Under the pieces are notes generated by a model. It saw only the letters and a list, made by a program, of their open reading frames with translations, did no database searches and was not told the DNA's origin. 64,000 bases of DNA from an uncultured Spirochaetaceae bacterium (lineage in GTDB: Bacteria > Spirochaetota > Spirochaetia > Sphaerochaetales > Sphaerochaetaceae). The DNA is taken from assembly GCA_944389505.1 (NCBI GenBank), contig CALXMP010000006.1:31502-95501 (forward strand). Reading direction: 5' to 3'. A program made the position numbers and the translations under genes. This document shows positions 1 to 7,984 of the stretch, piece after piece; position 1 is the stretch's first letter; the number at the start of each line of letters is the position of its first letter.

Positions 1-636
1 AAGGTATGAGGAGTATCCGAGGAAGAAAATGAGCGAGCCGATGAGAACGGCTATATGCCATATGAGATGGTGATGCTTCAGGGGCTTTGCAGCATAGAAT
101 GCGATGCCTGCCGTATACGTTATCCCTCCTGCGAGTATGCTTCTGAAAAGCCCTTGCGGAAGAAGCGGTACTACCTGGTCCCATATCGAGACAATTGACC
201 ATCCCATGACCGCATAGAGCGCGACATGGAGTATCCTGAATCTGCCCCAGAATCGTACAGTGAGGACTATCCCGAGGGCGGCAGCAATCCAGATTGCGGC
301 TGTATAGATCTTTGTGATCGGCGTACCAACATATGCAAGCACTGGTGTATATGAGCCTGCGATAAGCAGATAGATTGCACTGTGGTCGACTATCCTCAAT
401 GCTTTCTTCAATACACCTTTCTGCAGGTAGTGATACAGCCCGGAGGCTCCGAACATTATTGCATTCGTTGCCGCGAACAGGACCATGGATGGGTTCATCC
501 CCGGATGGGCCATTACATAAAGCAGTCCGGCCAGCGATATTATGAATCCGATGAAATGGGAGAGGGAGTTCTCCATCTCTTCCGATAACGTTACGTGCTC
601 AGGGAGCGTGATGTGTGAGTCAATCCAGTTTTCCAT
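1..636 (-). CDS. Hemolysin III family (TrhA/YqfA-like) membrane protein, partial at left edge
   Basis: The frame is open from an ATG at 634-636 to the window edge (212 codons), so at most a few C-terminal residues are missing. The translation is almost wholly hydrophobic with about seven membrane spans. Family landmarks are visible: an N-terminal segment containing SHFIGF, then DHSAIYLLIAGSYTP, and a C-terminal KHHHLIWH segment. These histidine and aspartate positions are the metal-binding signature of the hemolysin III/PAQR-like family. Members are inner-membrane proteins linked to membrane-energetics homeostasis; haemolysis is not a safe inference. It is divergent from the tRNA-Leu gene to its right. 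Confidence 0.88.
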   Translation of the reverse strand, partial: MENWIDSHITLPEHVTLSEEMENSLSHFIGFIISLAGLLYVMAHPGMNPSMVLFAATNAIMFGASGLYHYLQKGVLKKALRIVDHSAIYLLIAGSYTPVLAYVGTPITKIYTAAIWIAAALGIVLTVRFWGRFRILHVALYAVMGWSIVSIWDQVVPLLPQGLFRSILAGGITYTAGIAFYAAKPLKHHHLIWHIAVLIGSLIFFLGYSSYL

Positions 637-748
637 GGTTCATTCCTAACCCGGATTTCCGATTCTGTAAAAAGCGTGTTTTCACTATCCATGGGAATCG
701 GTACATGATTACTAGATGAAAACCGGCGGTAGTAATAGCTCACTATCC

Positions 749-777
749 TTGATTTACTCATCAAACCCATGTAGTAT
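749..777 (+). promoter_or_regulatory. Promoter of tRNA-Leu
   Basis: TTGATT (749-754) and TAGTAT (772-777) are separated by 17 bp and lie 11 bp before the first base of the tRNA. This is a good sigma-70-type promoter placed to give a short tRNA leader. Confidence 0.6.
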
Positions 778-788
778 TGCTCTATCTT

Positions 789-872
789 GCCGATATGGCG
801 GAATTGGTAGACGCAGCAGACTCAAAATCTGCCGGATGCAGATCCATGCCGGTTCGACCCCGGCTATCGGCA
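789..872 (+). tRNA. tRNA-Leu (CAA)
   Basis: The 84-nt gene folds as a class II tRNA. The acceptor stem pairs GCCGATA (789-795) with TATCGGC (865-871), followed by discriminator A872. The anticodon stem GCAGA/TCTGC encloses the loop CTCAAAA, giving anticodon CAA. A variable arm follows, and the T loop contains GGTTCGACCC. CCA is not encoded. Confidence 0.95.
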
Positions 873-897
873 GGTGCTTATGGCGCTATGTCTGCCG

Positions 898-1206
898 CTA
901 TTCCATGCATCTTCTGAATCCTTCATCGGTAAGACAGTAATCCATACCATTCGCGAGTCTGAGGATGCGCTTTGAGAATTCAGAGTTTCCCCTTGATATA
1001 CTTGTGATACCATCGAATGTGCCCATGTACTGGAAATCCCCGGACCTTGGCCTGCGGCAGTATATCGATAGGATTCTGTCGCATAGCTGCAGATTCCTCA
1101 TGAACATCCTTGATAGCGCATCGACAAATGAATCAGAGCTGTCGGCTGCCTCAATGTAGCTGTGCTTTTTGGGGTCGAGGATGATTATCTCATATCGGTA
1201 GGCCAT
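898..1206 (-). CDS. Hypothetical protein (102 aa)
   Basis: I do not recognise a family. The predicted protein starts MAYRYEIIILDPKKH, is soluble and mixed in charge, and has no signal peptide or membrane span. It fills the gap between tRNA-Leu and the patatin gene. No clear Shine-Dalgarno precedes the ATG, though an AT-rich promoter-like stretch does. The opposite strand also has a shorter open frame (965-1159), so coding here is likely but not certain. Confidence 0.5.
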   Translation of the reverse strand: MAYRYEIIILDPKKHSYIEAADSSDSFVDALSRMFMRNLQLCDRILSIYCRRPRSGDFQYMGTFDGITSISRGNSEFSKRILRLANGMDYCLTDEGFRRCME

Positions 1207-1345
1207 ATCTATAAAATATCAGATTATTGAGTAAAATAAAAGTATTAATAAAGAAACCTGTGATATTATCATCTGTCAGCTGATATGGCGAAGAAAGCTG
1301 GCCTTCGATGTTGCTGTCATATTTCTTTTAAGTTACTCTATCCAT

Positions 1346-3373
1346 ATGTTCAGGAAGGTTCTCTCAATCCTTTTGGTTATCATTATGTCTGCAGCGGTAC
1401 TGCCTGCCGATGATGAGTCGATGTCATCCCTGCTTGTCTCCGACATCCCGATAACCTATGGTGATGAGTCGTTCAGAGAGAGAATCCTCCAGAAGACGGG
1501 AGGCAGGCGCGATCCAATAGGTCTTGTGCTTACCGGAGGCAGTGCCAGGGCTGTTGCCCATCTTGGAGTCCTTGAGTACCTGGAAGAGAACGGCATTATC
1601 CCTGATTTCATCATCTCCAATTCGATGGGATCGATTATCGGCATGCTCTATGCAGCCGGGCTTAAGCCTGATCAGATAATAGAGATACTCAATGCAAGCG
1701 AGCTCTCCGATTACTTCTCGTTCACGCTTCCGCTTGAGGGAGGGCTTCTTCTCCCTTCGGGATTCCAGACACTTGTCGACAGCGTAGTAGGGGCGGATCT
1801 CAGGCTTGAGGATCTTGAGATCCCTATCATGGTTGTATGCGAGGATCTTGTCACAAGGCGGGAGGTCCGCATCACGGAAGGTGATTTCTCCCAGGTGATG
1901 ATTGCATCGTTCGCACTGCCTGTCTATTTCCCTCCTGTTGAGTACAGAGGCCATCTCTTGATAGATGGAGGCGTCGTATCCCTCGCTCCGATTGATGCAG
2001 CATATGAGTATACCGATACTGTGATACTCTCCACGACGTTCTACGATGTTCCCACGCTTAATCTCCGCAATCCAATTACAGTTCTCAATGTCGCCTTTGA
2101 GGCTGGCAAGAACCAGAAGGCCGCGGAGGATATAAAGGCGCATGATAACCTTATATGGATACGCTGTGCCGTAGAGCACTTCTCCTTCATGGATTTCGCA
2201 AAGGCTCCTGAGATGGCCTGGATAGGGTATAAGAGCGCAGAGGTTAAGGCTGCGGAGCTCTCTGGTCTGATCCGCACGGGCGTAAGCGATGGGATGATGG
2301 AGATCAGGGAAGGGTATAAGAGGAAGATTGCCAATACTGTCAGGAGCCTTTCGTACTTCAAGCGTGTCGAAGCCGCAGCTCCATCACTTATCCTTGGATT
2401 CAGCCTGGAATCCGATCAGGAATGGTCCGCTCATAAGTACCTTACCGATTCCGTGGATCTTCTCTTCGGCATCACATATAGGGACAGGGGTTTCGAGACA
2501 GGCATAGGCATAGGTGGCGCTTTTGATATAACGACACCGGAGACTGCGGGAGCCTATCCTGCCATTGAGGGCTTCCTTTCCCTCTATCCGCTCGATAACC
2601 TGAGGTTCTCCTTCGAAGCTGCCGCTGATTTCTGCCATGAGCCATGGTACATTCCGCAGATGTACCTGCGTGAGGGCTTTGACTGGATAATCGATGCCAG
2701 AAAGGATTTCTACAGTGTGGCATTCCGCCAGGGCTTCGAGTATATGACAAGTTTCAAGGGGCATGGAGCGGAATCCACAGCGCTGATTGTCTCCGCTCTT
2801 GTCGATGGCAATCTCAAGATCGACTGGTTCGATATAGACATGAGCCTTGGATACCTTCTTTCCGCTGATTCGATAGCCTTCGAGAATATGAGGAATTATG
2901 GGGAGGTAAGGCTCTCATCACGCTTCTATCTGCCGCCATGGGAGACATTCTTCATTGAGGCTGCTGTCTTCTCCAGATTCAGCCTGGATGGACAGGGCTA
3001 TGTGCCGTTATTCCTCTCAGATGGGTATGTAAGCCCGAGGATAGGCAAGGATGTCGATTACTATAACCACTATCCTGTAGCAGGCGCTTCAGATGAAGCT
3101 AGATACCATGCTTCGATAATCTCGATCTATGCAGGCTATGATGTGCCTGTATCGCCGACATTCGGGGAGTTCATCATCATCGAGGATACAGAGATCGGGG
3201 TCTATGCCGATATGCTGCTGAGGGATCTCTCGTTCTCCGTCTCCACGGGCGTTGAATTCCAGACATCCCTGTCCCTGATCGGGCTTGTCAAACTGCCTTT
3301 CAGGATGCGCCTGGGCTATGACTCATGGTCAAACAGCTTTGCAGCATCATTCATGCTGTCACTCAGGATGTAG
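1346..3373 (+). CDS. Patatin-like phospholipase with C-terminal outer-membrane barrel
   Basis: This 675-aa protein has a signal peptide (about residues 1-20). A patatin domain follows at roughly 57-300. The oxyanion-hole loop is GGSARAVAHLG (64-74). The nucleophile elbow is SNSMGS with Ser93, and the catalytic Asp is D207 of DGG. The elbow begins with Ser where the family consensus GxSxG has Gly. The C-terminal half (about 350-675) is rich in alternating aromatic/polar strands and resembles the Omp85-like barrel of PlpD-type (type Vd) autotransporters. The enzyme would cleave phospholipid acyl chains at or outside the outer membrane. The last 11 bp overlap the convergent TPR gene. Confidence 0.85.
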   Translation: MFRKVLSILLVIIMSAAVLPADDESMSSLLVSDIPITYGDESFRERILQKTGGRRDPIGLVLTGGSARAVAHLGVLEYLEENGIIPDFIISNSMGSIIGMLYAAGLKPDQIIEILNASELSDYFSFTLPLEGGLLLPSGFQTLVDSVVGADLRLEDLEIPIMVVCEDLVTRREVRITEGDFSQVMIASFALPVYFPPVEYRGHLLIDGGVVSLAPIDAAYEYTDTVILSTTFYDVPTLNLRNPITVLNVAFEAGKNQKAAEDIKAHDNLIWIRCAVEHFSFMDFAKAPEMAWIGYKSAEVKAAELSGLIRTGVSDGMMEIREGYKRKIANTVRSLSYFKRVEAAAPSLILGFSLESDQEWSAHKYLTDSVDLLFGITYRDRGFETGIGIGGAFDITTPETAGAYPAIEGFLSLYPLDNLRFSFEAAADFCHEPWYIPQMYLREGFDWIIDARKDFYSVAFRQGFEYMTSFKGHGAESTALIVSALVDGNLKIDWFDIDMSLGYLLSADSIAFENMRNYGEVRLSSRFYLPPWETFFIEAAVFSRFSLDGQGYVPLFLSDGYVSPRIGKDVDYYNHYPVAGASDEARYHASIISIYAGYDVPVSPTFGEFIIIEDTEIGVYADMLLRDLSFSVSTGVEFQTSLSLIGLVKLPFRMRLGYDSWSNSFAASFMLSLRM

Positions 3374-4409
3374 ATCCTTCGTGCTTCCTGATCCATTCCT
3401 CATCGTCATCTGTTATCGTTGTTGAGATATCACCACGGTCGATGGTTCCCGTGCCGAAGTCGGGCTCTGGAGGGAAGCCTGGGGCTGTGCTTCCTGCGAA
3501 CGGCTGATCCGCTTTCTTCCATTCAGGGAGCTTTCCAAGCGTTATCAGCTTTATGTTCCTGTTGACTGCTTCCATGAACGGAATGCGATCCTCAGGATCG
3601 GAGAGCGCTCTGCAGAATCCATCAATGAATTCCTTGCTATATACCGCAAGTTCCGGCATCGCAGAGGCCATGGCTGCCATCTTTGCATACTCTTCCGCTT
3701 TGTCCAGGACTCCATAGTGGAGGTGTACGACAGCGAAGTTCACATATGGGTCGGGATAGGACGGGGAGGACTCAGAGAACAGCCTGGAAAGCATTATGCC
3801 AGCTTCGCGGTAGCTTCCCTCTATCATGTATGACACGGCCTTGAAATGCGTAAATACAGGCGAGTTATCGTGGACTTCCCCCACGAGCTTCCTGAATTTG
3901 TCGGTCCTGCCTTCCTTGAGGTAGTAGCAGCAGATATTCGTATATGTATTCCTGTCCTTCAGTCCATCCTCGTATATTGCGCTCTCTGCAAGCTCGATTG
4001 CTTTATCATGGTCGCCAGAGAACCAGTAATGCATCGACAGTGTGGATTTCGCCATTCCCCTTGTCCTGTCATCCTTGGATTCGGTCAGTGGCTGCAATGC
4101 AGCAGCAGCGACTTCATTGCTCTTCCCTGCAAGGAGGATCGATGATGCGAATATGGCATACTGGTCTGGGATACCTGTCTTCAGAGCCTTCTCAAAGAGC
4201 TCCTCTGCGCTTTTCCCGTTCTTTCCCCGTCCTCTTAGGGCTTTCATTGCTCTGCTGTATATAATGTTGCCCCTCGTCCAGTAGACGAAGAAGCAGAGCG
4301 AGGCTATGAGGAGGAGGGATGCAAGCAGCCTGGGTATTGATGGAATGAATGAGACAAGCGCCGCGGCAACTACCGCTATGACGCCAGGAAGTGTAGTGTA
4401 TCTTCTCAT
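3363..4409 (-). CDS. TPR-repeat membrane protein
   Basis: The 348-aa protein starts with two hydrophobic segments (about 10-45, PGVIAVVAAAL and LLASLLLIASLCFF), so it is anchored in the inner membrane. The rest is alpha-helical with tetratricopeptide-like units, for example AEELFEKALKTGIPDQYAIF, DKAIELAESAIYEDG and DKAEEYAKMAAMAS. The C-terminus is acidic and proline/glycine-rich, probably disordered. TPR domains hold protein complexes; no specific partner can be named. It converges on the patatin gene and overlaps its end. Confidence 0.75.
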   Translation of the reverse strand: MRRYTTLPGVIAVVAAALVSFIPSIPRLLASLLLIASLCFFVYWTRGNIIYSRAMKALRGRGKNGKSAEELFEKALKTGIPDQYAIFASSILLAGKSNEVAAAALQPLTESKDDRTRGMAKSTLSMHYWFSGDHDKAIELAESAIYEDGLKDRNTYTNICCYYLKEGRTDKFRKLVGEVHDNSPVFTHFKAVSYMIEGSYREAGIMLSRLFSESSPSYPDPYVNFAVVHLHYGVLDKAEEYAKMAAMASAMPELAVYSKEFIDGFCRALSDPEDRIPFMEAVNRNIKLITLGKLPEWKKADQPFAGSTAPGFPPEPDFGTGTIDRGDISTTITDDDEEWIRKHEGSTS

Positions 4410-4474
4410 GGTATGGATGTTAGCATGGCACAGCTTGATGGAGAAGGTATTCAGTCGTATGATATGACTGCTTT

Positions 4475-5017
4475 ATGGGTAAAAAGATACTTCTTCATGT
4501 CTGCTGCGGCCCATGTTCCACCTCATCTATCGAGAGGCTTATCGCCGAGGATTACGAGCCGGTGCTTTTCTTTTCTGACAGCAATATCTTCCCTGAGGAG
4601 GAGTTCATGAAGCGCTATAGCAATCTGCTGATCGTGGCGGAGCACTATGGGCTTCAGGTGATACTTGATGACTGGGATCATGGGAAGTGGCTTGATGCTG
4701 TCAGGGGACATGAGAGCGATAAGGAGCATGGGGAACGCTGTTCTCTCTGCTTCCGCTTCAATCTTGAGAGGACTGCGGAGAAGGCTGCGGAGCTCGGCAT
4801 CGATGAGTTTGCGACTACATTGACCGTGTCCCGGTTCAAAAACAGTGCGAAGATATTCCATGAAGGAGAGAATCTTCCCGGATTCCAGAAGATTGATTTC
4901 AAGAAGAAGGATGGATTCAACAGGTCCATAGTGCTCTCAAAGGAGCTTGGTCTGTACAGACAGGATTACTGCGGGTGTGAGTTCTCGCTGAGGGATAGGC
5001 GATGCGGAGACTCCTGA
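4475..5017 (+). CDS. queH: Epoxyqueuosine reductase QueH
   Basis: The 180-aa protein opens with GKKILLHVCCGPCSTSS, the CCxPC cysteine motif of QueH (former DUF208). A second cysteine cluster, CGCEFS, lies near the C-terminus, with RCSLCFRFNLERTA in the middle. Together these supply the iron-sulfur and second metal ligands. QueH converts epoxyqueuosine to queuosine in tRNA wobble position 34 and is the alternative to QueG. It overlaps the next gene (cls) by 16 bp, so the two are probably translated from one mRNA. Confidence 0.93.
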   Translation: MGKKILLHVCCGPCSTSSIERLIAEDYEPVLFFSDSNIFPEEEFMKRYSNLLIVAEHYGLQVILDDWDHGKWLDAVRGHESDKEHGERCSLCFRFNLERTAEKAAELGIDEFATTLTVSRFKNSAKIFHEGENLPGFQKIDFKKKDGFNRSIVLSKELGLYRQDYCGCEFSLRDRRCGDS

Positions 5018-6528
5018 AACTGCTCACATCGCGCCTTTTCTGGGCGGCTCTTGCGATTCTCATCCAGTTCATGCTTTTTGCATATCTCGTGTTCTGGGCA
5101 TCATTCATGCACAGCTTCTATTTCTACGTATTCTTCTCTGTGCTGTCGCTGGTGATGTCGTTCGCTATCTTTACGAGGAATGAGGATCCTTCCTATAAGC
5201 TTGTGTGGATGTTCCTCATAGCGATTCTGCCTGTATTCGGCGGGGTGCTGTATCTTGTGATGGCAAACAAGAAGCTGGGCTATTTCAGCAGGAAGAAGAC
5301 ACAGCAGTTCAGGAAGACGCTTCCGGATAGCAGTTCCTATGCCGAGGCTGCGGAGGCTGAGCTCGATTCTATAGCTCCCGAGTACAGGAAGCTCTCCGGA
5401 TTCATAAAGAACAGAACGGGCCTCTCCGCATGCATGGATACGGAATGCAGGTACTTCGTCTACGCAGATGAGTTCTTCCTGGATGTCCTGTCAGAGGTGA
5501 GAAAGGCTTCGAAATTCATATTCATCGAGTATTTCATCATAGGAGAGGGGCATTGGTGGAACGTAATCCTCGATGAGCTTGTGCGCAAGGCCGAAGCAGG
5601 GGTCGATGTGCGTGTCATATACGATGATCTCGGGTCGATAAACAGCCTGCCCGCATACTATGACAGGAAGCTCTCTGCGATGGGCATAAAGGCCGTTGCA
5701 TTCAACAGGGTGCACCTTCACATGAACCCACGCCTTAATTTCCGCGATCATCGCAAGATATTCTGCATCGATGGCAATGTATGCTATACAGGCGGGCTGA
5801 ATATAGCGGATGAGTACTCCAACGATGAGATAAGGTTCGGCTACTGGAAGGACAATGCTGTTAAATTCCGCGGAGCAGCTGTCTGGAACTTCACATACCT
5901 CTTTCTCGAGATGTGGATGGGAGTCGCCAATGCGCATGATGATCTGAGGCAGTTCGTGCCTACGGTTGCTGGCAGCACCGATGGATTTGTCCAGCCGTTC
6001 GGCGATTCTCCTCTGGACTCGGAGACGATAACGAAGGATGTCTATCTCCAGATAATATCAGGGGCGAAGGACTATGTGTGGATAATGACCCCGTATCTTG
6101 TACCTGACAGCACATTCATCGCAGCGCTGAGGATGGCTGCGCAGTCAGGGGTCGACGTGAGGATAATAACACCTCATTACCCAGATAAGAAATCGGTATT
6201 CGAGGTTACGCGATCGAACTATCTTCCGCTTCTTGAGGCTGGGGTAAGAATCTATGAATATACCCCCGGATTCATACATTCAAAGACATTCATCGCAGAT
6301 GATGAGGTGGCTATCGTAGGGACAACGAATATCGATTACAGATCTTTCTACCTGCATTTCGAGCTCTCTGTCCTGTTTGTGCTGTCGCATATCGTATCGG
6401 ATGTCAAGGATGATTTCCTCCGGACCTTCGATATGTCAGAGGAGCAGAGCATCGAGAAGGTGAGGAAGGTCGGGCCGTTAAAGCGCCTTGTCCGCTATTT
6501 CCTACGCCTGTTCTCTCCAGCACTCTAG
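5002..6528 (+). CDS. cls: Cardiolipin synthase (phospholipase D family)
   Basis: The 508-aa protein has two N-terminal membrane spans (about 12-34 and 38-58, with a further hydrophobic stretch to 88), then two phospholipase D catalytic motifs. The first is HRKIFCID near residue 250, followed by TGGLNIADEY. The second is HSKTFIAD near residue 429, followed by GTTNIDYRSF. This is the layout of bacterial ClsA-type synthase, which condenses two phosphatidylglycerols to cardiolipin and glycerol at the inner membrane. It starts inside the 3' end of queH. Confidence 0.92.
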   Translation: MRRLLKLLTSRLFWAALAILIQFMLFAYLVFWASFMHSFYFYVFFSVLSLVMSFAIFTRNEDPSYKLVWMFLIAILPVFGGVLYLVMANKKLGYFSRKKTQQFRKTLPDSSSYAEAAEAELDSIAPEYRKLSGFIKNRTGLSACMDTECRYFVYADEFFLDVLSEVRKASKFIFIEYFIIGEGHWWNVILDELVRKAEAGVDVRVIYDDLGSINSLPAYYDRKLSAMGIKAVAFNRVHLHMNPRLNFRDHRKIFCIDGNVCYTGGLNIADEYSNDEIRFGYWKDNAVKFRGAAVWNFTYLFLEMWMGVANAHDDLRQFVPTVAGSTDGFVQPFGDSPLDSETITKDVYLQIISGAKDYVWIMTPYLVPDSTFIAALRMAAQSGVDVRIITPHYPDKKSVFEVTRSNYLPLLEAGVRIYEYTPGFIHSKTFIADDEVAIVGTTNIDYRSFYLHFELSVLFVLSHIVSDVKDDFLRTFDMSEEQSIEKVRKVGPLKRLVRYFLRLFSPAL

Positions 6529-6565
6529 CTTGACTGCAGGCTATTGCCATCGTAATCTTTCTTAT

Positions 6566-6886
6566 ATGGATAAAAAGCTTGAAGACAGAGAAAGAGAGGC
6601 CATTGAGGCCTATGACGATATAATCAATGTATTTGCCGCTACTACCGATGAGGAGGATATGAAGGCACTCTTCGATGATATGTTCACCGATTCCGAGCGC
6701 CGTGATCTGGTCAACAGATGGCTGCTTATGAAGGATATATACCAGGGGAAGCCTCAGCGCCAGATTGCCGCCGACAGGTCGCTGTCTCTTTGCAAGATCA
6801 CGAGAGGATCAAGGATGCTGAAGAAGGAGAACGGCTTTATGCGCCGTCTCCTTGCCTCACGTTCTGTTGATAACAGCCATATCTGA
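6566..6886 (+). CDS. TrpR/YerC-family transcriptional regulator
   Basis: The ATG at 6566 gives a 106-aa protein of the YerC/YecD type. Its core, MFTDSERRDLVNRWLLMKDIYQG then QRQIAADRSLSLCKITRGSRML, matches the TrpR-like helix-turn-helix. An upstream in-frame ATG at 6488 would overlap cls and add residues the family lacks, so I prefer 6566. Family members are small DNA-binding proteins found beside many kinds of gene; the ligand and target cannot be told. It ends next to the stop of the convergent glf gene. Confidence 0.85.
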   Translation: MDKKLEDREREAIEAYDDIINVFAATTDEEDMKALFDDMFTDSERRDLVNRWLLMKDIYQGKPQRQIAADRSLSLCKITRGSRMLKKENGFMRRLLASRSVDNSHI

Positions 6887-7984
6887 TCAGAGTGCTTTTG
6901 CTGCGAGATTGAGCGCGGCCCTGACAGTCTTGTCCATATCATAATAGGCATAGTCAGCAAGCCTTCCGCCTATGAGAAGGCGGTTATCGCTCTCTGCGAG
7001 CTTCCTGTATTCCTTATACAGCCCGGAATTCCTCTCATCGTTGATTGGATAGAATGGCTCTCCAGTCTCGCTGTAATCCACAGGATACTCCCTGCTTATC
7101 CAGGTAACGGGGGAAGCAGTCTTCAGGAAGTGCTTGTGCTCGATGATCCTTGTCCATGGCGTTTCCCTATCGGTGTAGTTCACAACGGCATTGCCCTGGA
7201 AATCCTCCATCTCAAGGCGTTCCTCGCGGAAGATCTCCGATCTGTATTCAAGCTTTCCAAGCCTGTACTCATAGAGAGCATCGAGACAGCCTGTATACAG
7301 CGTCCTCTCAGACTTGCTGTCCCATTTCTCCTTGTCCGCCGTATAATCTTCTGCGAGAACAACATCCGCGCCATCAATCAGGCGCTCTATTATCGCAGTG
7401 TAGCCATCCTCTGGTATTCCCTGATAAGGATCTGAGAAGTAGTTGTTGTCATAGGTGAATCTGACAGGAAGCCTCTTTATGATCCAGGGTGGAAGCTCTG
7501 TGCATTTTCTTCCCCACTGCTTCTCCGTATACTCACGGACAAGCGTTTCATAGATATCGCGTCCGACAAGCGAGATTGCCTGCTCCTCGAGATTCTCCGG
7601 CTCATGGGTTATCTCACCGCGCTGCTTTTCGATGATCTTCTTAGCCTCTTCCGGTGTCGCGATATCCCACATGCGTGCGAATGTATTCATATTGAAAGGC
7701 ATGTTGTAGATATGCCCGTGGTATGAAGCGATGGGTGAGTTGATGAATGGACGGAATGCTACAAGACTGTTCATATAGTCCCATACTTCCTTGTCCGACG
7801 TGTGGAATATATGCGCCCCATATCTGTGGATATCTATTCCGTCGCGCTTTTCTGTGTAGATGTTGCCGCCGATATGGTCCCTCTTCTCGACCATGAGGAC
7901 CTTCTTTCCATGCTTCATGGCCTCATTGGCAAAGACCGCGCCGAAGAGGCCTGTACCGACTATGGTGAAATCATATGCGCTCAT
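6887..7984 (-). CDS. glf: UDP-galactopyranose mutase
   Basis: The 365-aa flavoprotein begins with an FAD-binding Rossmann motif (VGTGLFGAVFANEA), then EKRDHIGGNIYTEKRDGI and RYGAHIFHTSDKEVW, hallmarks of UDP-galactopyranose mutase. The C-terminal region has NDERNSGLYKEYRKLAE and GGRLADYAYYDMD, also typical. It interconverts UDP-galactopyranose and UDP-galactofuranose for cell-surface glycans. It overlaps the upstream helicase by 4 bp, suggesting one transcript, although no glycan-synthesis genes sit nearby. Confidence 0.93.
   Translation of the reverse strand: MSAYDFTIVGTGLFGAVFANEAMKHGKKVLMVEKRDHIGGNIYTEKRDGIDIHRYGAHIFHTSDKEVWDYMNSLVAFRPFINSPIASYHGHIYNMPFNMNTFARMWDIATPEEAKKIIEKQRGEITHEPENLEEQAISLVGRDIYETLVREYTEKQWGRKCTELPPWIIKRLPVRFTYDNNYFSDPYQGIPEDGYTAIIERLIDGADVVLAEDYTADKEKWDSKSERTLYTGCLDALYEYRLGKLEYRSEIFREERLEMEDFQGNAVVNYTDRETPWTRIIEHKHFLKTASPVTWISREYPVDYSETGEPFYPINDERNSGLYKEYRKLAESDNRLLIGGRLADYAYYDMDKTVRAALNLAAKAL

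Noticed and set aside
1424..2179. A 251-codon open frame opposite the patatin gene
   Set aside because: It is antisense to a well-conserved catalytic domain, lacks any family signature and arises from the codon pattern of the real gene.
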